Below, piece after piece: positions 1-6,100 of a stretch of DNA of 11,020 nt; positions within the stretch are counted from its first letter, which is position 1; the number at the start of each line of letters is the position of its first letter. The translations under genes were made by a program, and so were the position numbers. The notes beneath the pieces are model-generated. The model was not told where the DNA came from, searched no databases, and saw only the letters and a list, made by a program, of their open reading frames with translations. Origin of the DNA: Verrucomicrobia bacterium UBA6354 (GTDB taxonomy: Bacteria; Verrucomicrobiota; Kiritimatiellia; RFP12; UBA1067); the NCBI GenBank assembly GCA_002440145.1, contig DJRS01000116.1, forward strand, positions 1 to 11,020. The letters are read 5' to 3'.

Positions 1-5
1 CATCT

Positions 6-824
6 ATGACGGTTGTCCGCGAACCGCTCTGGGACGAATCGCCCCGCACCTTCGGGCAAGGCTTCGTCCAGAGATTTGTGGAAGTCCCGGCGCGGCTTGG
101 CTGGGCTTTCCGTATTTTATGCGGCGCGTTCGCGAATTTTCCGCATGTCGTCTGCCGTGCGCGGGGACGGGCCGATCTCGTGCGTCAGCTTTACGTGACG
201 GGCATCCAGGTTCTGCCGGTGATCAGCGTCGTTTCCCTCTTCACGGGCATGATTCTCGCTCTTCAGATCGGGCTTGAGCTGCGGCGGTTCAACCAGGAGA
301 TCTATCTGGGGGCGGCCGTCATGCTTTCGCTCATCCGCGAGATGGCGCCCTTCAGCTGCGGCATGTGCCTTGCGGCGTGCGTCGGCTCGGCGATCGCCGC
401 GGAGCTCGGCACGATGAAGACGAACGACGAAATCGCCGCGCTGGAAATCATGTCCATTCCGCCTGTGCGGTTTCTGGCCGCGCCGCGGCTGCTGGCGCTC
501 GTCGTGATGGCGCCCTTGCTGGCGTTCTACTGCTGCGCCCTGGGTACGATGGGCGGCGGGCTCGTCGGCGTCACGCAATTGGGCGTGGATTTCCGGCAGT
601 ACATGGCGAGCGCGCTTTCCATGGCGGAGACGAAGGATCTGTTCGTGGGTCTTGCGAAGGCGCTCGTGTTCGGCGTCGTCATCGGCGGCGTTTCGTGCGC
701 GGAGGGCTTTTCGGCCGTGCGCGGCGCGACGGGAGTCGGGCGCTCGACGCAACGCAGCGTGATCTGGTCGTTTTTGCTGATTCTCATGTCCGGCTATATG
801 ATAACGCGCGTTTTCTACCGCTGA
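6..824 (+). CDS. mlaE: MlaE-family ABC transporter permease (lipid transport)
   Basis: This is the inner-membrane permease of an Mla/MCE phospholipid transporter, which moves lipids between the inner and outer membranes of diderm bacteria. The 272-residue product has the usual family length. Hydrophobic segments lie at about residues 64-90, 100-130, 160-190, 213-232 and 248-268. Family hallmarks seen are LIREMAP (109-115), GSAIAAELGTMK (127-138), EIAALEIMSIPPVRFL (142 onward) and the C-terminal GVGRST. The ATPase gene starts 11 bp downstream and the MCE gene follows, which is the standard cassette. One oddity is that the usual AGR before GSA reads AAC (Cys125), with further Cys at 118 and 121. 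Only five bases precede the ATG, so no ribosome binding site can be judged and a start slightly upstream is possible. Confidence 0.93.
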   Translation: MTVVREPLWDESPRTFGQGFVQRFVEVPARLGWAFRILCGAFANFPHVVCRARGRADLVRQLYVTGIQVLPVISVVSLFTGMILALQIGLELRRFNQEIYLGAAVMLSLIREMAPFSCGMCLAACVGSAIAAELGTMKTNDEIAALEIMSIPPVRFLAAPRLLALVVMAPLLAFYCCALGTMGGGLVGVTQLGVDFRQYMASALSMAETKDLFVGLAKALVFGVVIGGVSCAEGFSAVRGATGVGRSTQRSVIWSFLLILMSGYMITRVFYR

Positions 825-835
825 AAGAGGATGCC

Positions 836-1579
836 ATGCCGCTAGTCGCCTTTGAGAATGTCGTAAAGAAATTCAATGGTGCGACCGTCCTGGACGGGTT
901 GTCCTTCTCTGTCGAGGCGGGCGAGATTTTCTGCATCGTGGGCCCTTCGGGCACGGGAAAGTCCGTCACACTGAAGCATATCGTGCGACTGCTGACGCCG
1001 ACTTCCGGACGCATTCTGCTCGACGGGACCGATGTGGCGGCAAGTTCGGGCGCGGAACTCATGGGCATTCGCGGCCGGATCGGGTATCTTTTCCAGAGCG
1101 GCGCGCTTTTGGCGTGGATGACCGTCCAGGACAATGTGGCGCTGCCCCTGCGGGAGACGACGCATCTTTCGGAGGAAGAGATTTCCCGCCGCACGCAAGA
1201 GGCTCTCGCGGCGGTCGGGCTTTCGGACGCCGCGGCGAAATACCCGTCCGAACTCTCGGGGGGCATGCAGAAGCGGGCGGGACTCGCGCGGGCGATCGTG
1301 CGCAAAGCGGATATCGTTCTCTACGACGAACCGACGAGCGGGCTCGACCCCGTGACGGCCGCGACAATCAACGAACTCATCGTCAAACTCAATAAAGCGC
1401 GGTCGATTACGTCCATTGTCGTGACGCACGACCTGGGGGCGGCGCTGGCGTTCGCGGATCATATCATGCTGTTGGACAAGGGACGTGCGGTCGTCTGCGC
1501 GAAACCGGACGGATTCGCGCGTTCCACGGTGCCGGAAGTGCGTGCGTTTCTGGCCGCGGCGAAAGGAGAATGGTCATGA
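836..1579 (+). CDS. mlaF: MlaF-family ABC transporter ATP-binding protein
   Basis: This is the cytoplasmic ATPase that powers the MlaE permease. The 247-residue product has every ABC motif intact: Walker A GPSGTGKS (36-43), Q-loop Gln87 in YLFQSGALL, signature LSGGMQKR (140-147), Walker B IVLYDEPTSGLD (160-171) and H-loop His198 in VVTHDL. The FQSGALL and LSGGMQKR variants are typical of the Mla/Ttg2A subgroup. I chose the ATG at 836 because GAAAGAGG (823-830) sits 5 bases upstream and the protein then begins with the family's usual N-terminus (MPLVAFENVVKKF). The reading frame is open much further upstream, but that part only shadows mlaE. Its TGA overlaps the mlaD start as ATGA, implying translational coupling. 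Confidence 0.95.
   Translation: MPLVAFENVVKKFNGATVLDGLSFSVEAGEIFCIVGPSGTGKSVTLKHIVRLLTPTSGRILLDGTDVAASSGAELMGIRGRIGYLFQSGALLAWMTVQDNVALPLRETTHLSEEEISRRTQEALAAVGLSDAAAKYPSELSGGMQKRAGLARAIVRKADIVLYDEPTSGLDPVTAATINELIVKLNKARSITSIVVTHDLGAALAFADHIMLLDKGRAVVCAKPDGFARSTVPEVRAFLAAAKGEWS
1562..1568 (+). promoter_or_regulatory. Ribosome binding site deciding the mlaD start
   Basis: AAAGGAG lies 7 bases before the ATG at 1576 but only 1 base before the in-frame ATG at 1570. The spacing favours 1576, which also gives the ATGA overlap with the mlaF stop codon. Confidence 0.75.
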
Positions 1580-2568
1580 ATTCACGCAGAAAAGATGCAT
1601 TTGCCGAGATTATCGTAGGCTTTTTCATGCTGGCCGTCTTGGCGGTCCTGGTCTATTTCACCATCGTCATTTCGGGGGTCGACGTCTTGCGCGGGCGCAC
1701 CAAAACGACGGCGCGGATCGTTTTCGCGGATGTCGGCGGCCTCAAGGAGAGCGATTCCGTGATGTACCGCGGCACGAAAGTGGGCGCGGTGGAGGAAATC
1801 GCGCTGACGCCCAGCAATCTGGTGGTGACGGTCGAAATCGACCAGAGCGTGATTTTGCGCGAAGGGTACGAGGCTTCCATACACAACCTTTCCATGCTCG
1901 GCGGCAACTACTTGCTGCTGGAGGAGGGCAAAGGGCGTCCGCTGCCCTTGTCGACAACGCGCTTCGAGGGCACGAAGCCCAGCGATTGGATGAAAGACGT
2001 CTCGGAGATCGCGCGCAATTTGAACGCCGCGGTCGCTGGAGATGAATTGCGCACGATCATCACGAATTTGGCCGAGGCGTCGGTTTCGGTGCGTGCGATC
2101 GCCGGCCGCCTTGAGCGGGGGGAGGGCGCGCTCGGCAAATTGATGTCGTCCGACACGACCGTCTACGACAACCTGAAGGAAACGCTGGACAACGCGAAGG
2201 CCACGCTCGCCAATGCGCGCGAAGTGTCCGAGCGGCTAAAGGAAGGGAAGGGCGTCCTGGGGCGGCTTCTTGCAGAGGACGATCCGCTCGCGGAAGAGCT
2301 GGACGCTTCCATCGCCGCGTTCCGCAAGGCGTGCGAGTCGTTCGACGCGAAAGAGACGTTCGCCAAGGCGAACAAGTTGATGGATACGCTGAATACGGTC
2401 GCGGAGAGATTGAAAACCGGCGAGGGCACGCTCGGAAAGCTCATGTCCGATTCGGAGTTGTACGATGAAGTCAACGGTCTGGTCAAAGATATCCGCCAGG
2501 TTATAGACAATTACCGCGACACGACACCCATCTCGACCTTTGGGTCTTTGGTGACGGGCGCTCTTTAA
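1576..2568 (+). CDS. mlaD: MlaD-like MCE-domain protein with C-terminal repeats
   Basis: This is the substrate-binding or tunnel-forming MCE component of the lipid transporter. It is anchored in the inner membrane and projects into the periplasm. The 330-residue product has one N-terminal TM helix (about 10-32) and an MCE domain (about 40-118) with the motifs FADVGGLKESDSVMYRGTKVG and LSMLGGNYLLLEEG. A long helical tail follows. It carries three related units: RLERGEGALGKLMSSD (178-193), RLKEGKGVLGRLLAED (220-235) and RLKTGEGTLGKLMSDS (278-293), each followed by an acidic/Leu helix. E. coli MlaD is only about 180 residues, so the tail is an addition. Similar GxGxLGxLL units are known in longer MCE proteins of other phyla. 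The start at 1576 is set by the AAAGGAG spacing and the overlap with mlaF. Confidence 0.92.
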   Translation: MNSRRKDAFAEIIVGFFMLAVLAVLVYFTIVISGVDVLRGRTKTTARIVFADVGGLKESDSVMYRGTKVGAVEEIALTPSNLVVTVEIDQSVILREGYEASIHNLSMLGGNYLLLEEGKGRPLPLSTTRFEGTKPSDWMKDVSEIARNLNAAVAGDELRTIITNLAEASVSVRAIAGRLERGEGALGKLMSSDTTVYDNLKETLDNAKATLANAREVSERLKEGKGVLGRLLAEDDPLAEELDASIAAFRKACESFDAKETFAKANKLMDTLNTVAERLKTGEGTLGKLMSDSELYDEVNGLVKDIRQVIDNYRDTTPISTFGSLVTGAL

Positions 2569-2595
2569 CCGGAGCGGCGAAGGGAAGATTCAACA

Positions 2596-3306
2596 ATGAC
2601 TTACCAATATTACTATCAGACCAGCAAGAACGAGAATCGCGTGGGGACGATAAAGGCCCGCAACCGCGCGGACGCCTATGCGCTTTTGCGCAAACAGGGC
2701 ATACGCCCCTATCGTGTGGCGGGGGACGACCCCGTCCGGTGGCAGCCGTGGGCCGCCGGAGCCGCCATATTGATTCTGGTCTGTGCCACCATCGGGGCGC
2801 TTGTCTATGCCGGGACGCGTCCGCGCGTGGCATCCGTCCCGCAGGGCATGCGGACGCAACTTGCAGGGGATACGGCCTTCATCGCCCAAGGCGTTGCGGA
2901 AGGCTGGGCGGGCGTGTTTTCAAACCGTCTGGACAATGCTCTCGCCCTATACGCCCAGCCGGGCTGGAACGTCATCCCTCCCGACGTCTCTGGGTTGGCG
3001 GCGACGGAGGAAGATCTGCGCGAGCCCATCGAGCTTGCGGTTGCGCCGCGGGCCGAACTGGAGCAATTGCGCGGCATTGTCAAGGCCATGCGGGCGGATT
3101 TGGCGGAGTACATCCGCGAGGGCGGAACGATTGCGGATTACTTTCGCGTTTTGGACGAGCGTCAGGGTCGCGAACGGTCGTTGGGCGAGAAGGCGCGCGA
3201 AACTTATCTGCGCACCCCGGAGGCGCAACGTGCGCGGATGCGGCGCGATCTCAATGTGCGCTTGAAAGGCATGGGCCTTGCTCCGCTCCCGCAGGAGTTG
3301 CCGTGA
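2596..3306 (+). CDS. Single-TM protein with GspF/PilC-N-like N-terminal domain
   Basis: I do not recognise a named family for this 236-residue protein. Residues 1-45 (YYYQTSKNENRVGTI, then ADAYALLRKQGIRPYRV) follow the pattern of the small N-terminal domain of GspF/PilC platform proteins: aromatic strand, short turn, G-x-I strand, A-x-x-L-x-x-x-G-x-x-P helix. The catalytic-scale membrane body of GspF is absent. A single TM helix follows (about 52-72), then a roughly 160-residue charged, mostly helical region rich in Arg and Glu. The predicted topology is N-terminus inside and C-terminal part in the periplasm, but this is unproven. AAGGGAAG (2580-2587) lies 8 bases before the ATG. It begins 27 bp after mlaD, so it is probably in the same operon and may be an accessory to it. 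The gene ends before the promoter gap at 3307-3446. Confidence 0.75.
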   Translation: MTYQYYYQTSKNENRVGTIKARNRADAYALLRKQGIRPYRVAGDDPVRWQPWAAGAAILILVCATIGALVYAGTRPRVASVPQGMRTQLAGDTAFIAQGVAEGWAGVFSNRLDNALALYAQPGWNVIPPDVSGLAATEEDLREPIELAVAPRAELEQLRGIVKAMRADLAEYIREGGTIADYFRVLDERQGRERSLGEKARETYLRTPEAQRARMRRDLNVRLKGMGLAPLPQELP

Positions 3307-3383
3307 ATCCGTATGCCGCGAGAAGAGGCGCAGACAGCGTAAAATGCAGATTCGCGCCCAATGGTGCAAAACAGTCCTGATTT

Positions 3384-3392
3384 TGCTATAAT
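3384..3392 (+). promoter_or_regulatory. Extended -10 promoter of the rpiB-glyA fusion gene
   Basis: TGCTATAAT is a perfect extended -10 (TGn plus consensus TATAAT at 3387-3392) inside a locally AT-rich island in otherwise GC-rich DNA. The -35 match is weak: GTGCAA at 3364-3369 with a 17-base spacer matches TTGACA at 3 of 6 positions, which fits an extended -10 promoter that needs little from the -35. Transcription would start near 3399 and leave a leader of about 48 bases, too short for a typical riboswitch. This is the only intergenic space in the window large enough for such an element. The downstream genes to the window end may depend on it. Confidence 0.72.
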
Positions 3393-3434
3393 ATCAAGTA
3401 GCTCGAGTTCAGTTCAAGAATTTTGCAGAAAGTC

Positions 3435-3440
3435 AAGGAG
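3435..3440 (+). promoter_or_regulatory. Ribosome binding site deciding the rpiB-glyA start
   Basis: AAGGAG lies 6 bases before the ATG at 3447. The frame is open back to a TTG at 3423, but that TTG lies upstream of this site, and RpiB proteins normally begin right at the MKIAIASDHGG strand. The ATG is therefore chosen. Confidence 0.85.
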
Positions 3441-3446
3441 CCATAT

Positions 3447-5126
3447 ATGAAAATTGCCATAGCATCCGATCATGGTGGTGTAGAATTGAAAAGCAAGCTT
3501 GCAGCCGGGCTTGCGTCCGTAGCGACGGTCGTAGACAGGGGACCGTCGGACAAGACCAGTTGCGACTATCCCGATTATGCGGATGTCGTCGCGCTCGATG
3601 TGGCGGGCGGAGAGGTCGATTTCGGCATTCTTGTCTGTCGCTCGGGCATAGGCATGAGCATGGCGGCCAATCGCTTCCAGAACGTGCGCGCGGCGGTCTG
3701 TTCGACGGTGGAGGCGGCAATCACGACGCGCCAGCACAATGGCGCGAACGTCCTGTGCCTGGGGGCGGATACGGTTTCTGACGGCTACGCGCTCGAAATG
3801 GCGAAAGCGTTCATTTCCACGCCCGTGGATATGAGCGAGCGCCATGTGCGCCGCCGTGCGAAGCTTGAACGCGCAATGCGCCTTTCGGATGCCTCGGGAC
3901 TGTTGCACGACGATCCGGAGGTGTTCGCCGCCATTCGTGCCCAGACAGAGCAGGAAGATACGGAGATCAACCTTATCGCGTCCGAGAACACGTCTTCGCG
4001 CGCCTGTCGCGAGGCGGCCGGATCGGTTCTGATGAACAAGTATGCGGAGGGGTATCCGGGCAAGCGGTGGTATTCGGGCTGTCTGCCCGTCGACCGCGCC
4101 GAGGAACTCGCCCGCAAACGGGCGTGTGAACTTTTCGGCGCCGAGCATGCCAATGTGCAACCGCACTGCGGCAGTGCGGCCAATATGGCGGTTTATTTTG
4201 CGACCATCAAGCCGGGCGACACGATCATGTCGCTTTCGCTGGACCAGGGCGGGCATCTTTCGCATGGTTCGCCCGTCAATTTCTCCGGCAAGATCTACAC
4301 GATCGTTCCCTATTCGGTCGACCGCAAGACCGAGCGTCTGGACTATGACGCCCTGGAGAAACAGGCCCTGGAAGTGCGCCCGAAGATTCTGCTTTCGGGA
4401 GCCTCGGCCTATCCGCGCGCAATCGACTTCAAGCGTATTCGCGAGATTTGCGACAAGGCGGGGTGCATTATGATGGTGGACATGGCACACATTGCGGGGC
4501 TGGTCGCCGGCGGGGCGCACGAGAGCCCGGTGCCGTATGCGGACTTCGTGACCAGTACGACACACAAAACGCTGGGCGGTCCGCGCGGGGGGCTTGTTTT
4601 GTGCAAAGAAAAGTGGGCGAAAGCGCTCGATTCGGCCGTTTTCCCGGGCATGCAAGGCGGGCCACTGGAGAATGTTATCGCGGCGAAGGCGGTATGTTTC
4701 CGCGAATGGATGATGCCGGCGAAAAAGGGCTATGCCCGGCAAGTCGTCAAAAATTGCCAAGTGTTGTGCAAAACAGTCCAGGATCGCGGCTATCGCATTG
4801 TCTCTGGAGGCACCGACAACCATCTTTTCCTCGTGGACGTCAAAACGTCAAAGGGCATTACGGGCAAGGAGGCCGCCGCGGCGCTGGACGCCGCGGGCAT
4901 CGTGGTCAACAAGAACGCCATCCCTTATGATACCGAATCCCCCTTCCGCACGTCCGGCGTGCGTGTCGGTACGGCTTCCGTCACGACGCGCGGCATGAAA
5001 GAAGCGGAAATGATCAAAATCGGCACGTGGATTGCGGATGTGCTCGACAATATCGCCGATACGGACGTTCAGGCCCGTGTAAAGCGCGAGGCCAAGGCGC
5101 TGGCGCTCCGGTTCCCGGTTCCCTGA
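3447..5126 (+). CDS. rpiB-glyA: Fusion: ribose-5-phosphate isomerase B - serine hydroxymethyltransferase
   Basis: The 559-residue protein is two enzymes in one chain. Residues 1-145 are RpiB, which interconverts ribulose-5-P and ribose-5-P: SDHGG (7-11), catalytic-type Cys64 in VCRSGIGMSMAAN and RQHN (95-98). Residues about 150-559 are a full-length PLP-dependent GlyA, which makes glycine and 5,10-methylene-THF from serine: LIASEN (176-181), KYAEGYPGKR (198-207), HGGH-like QGGHLSHGSP (267-276), Asp345 and His348, PLP lysine Lys374 in TTHKTLGGPRGG, SGGTDNH (453-459) and Arg506 in SGVRVGT. No stop or frameshift separates the halves, and the linker (about 145-152) is very short. Deviations are Arg65 after the RpiB cysteine, Trp208 in place of the usual Tyr in KRYYGG, and Ala510 in place of Pro in RVGTP. 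Both halves look active. rpiB and glyA are adjacent in some other bacteria, so the fusion is plausible. Confidence 0.95.
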   Translation: MKIAIASDHGGVELKSKLAAGLASVATVVDRGPSDKTSCDYPDYADVVALDVAGGEVDFGILVCRSGIGMSMAANRFQNVRAAVCSTVEAAITTRQHNGANVLCLGADTVSDGYALEMAKAFISTPVDMSERHVRRRAKLERAMRLSDASGLLHDDPEVFAAIRAQTEQEDTEINLIASENTSSRACREAAGSVLMNKYAEGYPGKRWYSGCLPVDRAEELARKRACELFGAEHANVQPHCGSAANMAVYFATIKPGDTIMSLSLDQGGHLSHGSPVNFSGKIYTIVPYSVDRKTERLDYDALEKQALEVRPKILLSGASAYPRAIDFKRIREICDKAGCIMMVDMAHIAGLVAGGAHESPVPYADFVTSTTHKTLGGPRGGLVLCKEKWAKALDSAVFPGMQGGPLENVIAAKAVCFREWMMPAKKGYARQVVKNCQVLCKTVQDRGYRIVSGGTDNHLFLVDVKTSKGITGKEAAAALDAAGIVVNKNAIPYDTESPFRTSGVRVGTASVTTRGMKEAEMIKIGTWIADVLDNIADTDVQARVKREAKALALRFPVP

Positions 5127-5128
5127 TT

Positions 5129-6097
5129 ATGGAAGATCTGGCTCGATCCACGCCCGTGGGGACGCCGCGAGTTGCCGTAGTCGGCATCGTCGGACGGACA
5201 AACGCCGGGAAGTCCACGCTGGTCAACCGGCTGGTCGGCGAGAAAATATCCATTGTCTCGCCGGTGGAGCAAACGACCCGCAACACCGTGCGCGGCATTG
5301 TGGCGGATCCGCGCGGTCAGCTTGTTTTGCTGGACACCCCCGGCCTGCACAAGGCCGAGGGTCGGCTTGGTACCTTGCTGAATCGCATGGCGCGCCGCAG
5401 CGCCGCGGGTGTAGATGTTCTCTGCGTCGTATTCGATGCCTCGCAAGAACCCCAAATGGAAGACGTGGGCTGGATGAAGCGCGTCGCCAAAGAAAGACCG
5501 CCGAAAGTCGTTTTCGCGCTGAACAAGGCGGACAAAAAGCCGTTCTTTGAGACGATGTATCGCGAAGCGTGGGAGGAAGTCTTGCGCGAGACGCCCGCGG
5601 AAAATGCGGACGGTCCGGCGACGATCCCCCTCGAACCTTGCTGGACGAAGGCAATAGCAACGACGGAAGGTGGCGAAAAAGCGGTGCTGGAAGCTCTTTT
5701 TGCATATGCGGAACCGGGCGAACCTCTGTTCCCGGAAGATATCGTCACGGATTATCCACGGCGTTTGACGATAGCGGACGTCATCCGCGAAAAGTTTCTT
5801 GCGCGGCTGCATCAAGAGATACCGCATGAATTGGGTGTGTGCGTGAAAACGATCCACGAGCAGGAAGACCGTTGGGATGTCAAGGTGGACGTGCTTGTCA
5901 ATCGTGCATCGCAAAAACCGATTGTCATAGGGCGTGGCGCGGAGATTCTCAAAAACGTGCGGAAATCGGCCGAACGAGAACTTCGTGAAATATTTGGCCT
6001 GAAAGTCGCCCTTGAGATGTGGGTGCGCGTCGAGCCGAAATGGATGGAGAATTCGCGGCTTTTGGCTGAAATGGGCTATTTGGGAGGAGAAATCTAA
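5129..6097 (+). CDS. era: GTPase Era (30S ribosome assembly)
   Basis: Era is a GTPase that binds the 3' end of 16S rRNA and helps mature the 30S subunit. The 322-residue product has a G domain followed by a KH domain. It shows G1 GRTNAGKST (22-30), G2 QTTR (48-51), G3 DTPG (69-72) followed by HK, and G4 NKAD (132-135). The G5 region, usually SA, is unusual here (PCWTKA, about 173-178). The KH part runs from about 205 to the end, with IVIGRGAEILK and the Era-typical ALEMWVRVEPKW. The GxxG loop reads G-R-G-A, so its last glycine is missing. The start lies 2 bp after the preceding TGA with no clear Shine-Dalgarno, so translation is probably coupled. The next gene's ribosome binding site lies inside its last codons. 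Confidence 0.95.
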   Translation: MEDLARSTPVGTPRVAVVGIVGRTNAGKSTLVNRLVGEKISIVSPVEQTTRNTVRGIVADPRGQLVLLDTPGLHKAEGRLGTLLNRMARRSAAGVDVLCVVFDASQEPQMEDVGWMKRVAKERPPKVVFALNKADKKPFFETMYREAWEEVLRETPAENADGPATIPLEPCWTKAIATTEGGEKAVLEALFAYAEPGEPLFPEDIVTDYPRRLTIADVIREKFLARLHQEIPHELGVCVKTIHEQEDRWDVKVDVLVNRASQKPIVIGRGAEILKNVRKSAERELREIFGLKVALEMWVRVEPKWMENSRLLAEMGYLGGEI

Positions 6098-6100
6098 GAC

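Larger units (their letters stand above)
3307..3446 (+). other. Intergenic region and leader before rpiB-glyA
   Basis: This 140-base gap is the only sizeable one in the window. It contains the extended -10 promoter and the ribosome binding site listed separately. A 5-bp stem (GCGCC 3354-3358 with GGTGC 3363-3367, one G-T pair) is too weak and has no T-run, so I do not call a terminator for the upstream operon. No small gene or RNA is evident. Confidence 0.6.

Noticed and set aside
2501..2520. TATAGA-like -10 near the end of mlaD as a promoter for the gene at 2596
   Set aside because: It has no matching -35 and lies in coding sequence. The 27-bp gap after mlaD suggests co-transcription instead.
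3354..3367. Small hairpin GCGCC-CAAT-GGTGC as a terminator for the upstream operon
   Set aside because: The stem is only 5 bp with a G-T pair and there is no T-run, so it does not meet the pattern of an intrinsic terminator.
3364..3377. 14-base exact repeat GTGCAAAACAGTCC shared with 4766-4779
   Set aside because: One copy overlaps the promoter region and the other is inside glyA. A 14-mer match in 11 kb is not very unlikely by chance, and no further similarity surrounds it.
3414..4823. Long minus-strand open frame opposite rpiB-glyA
   Set aside because: It is antisense to a strongly conserved enzyme and shows no family features.
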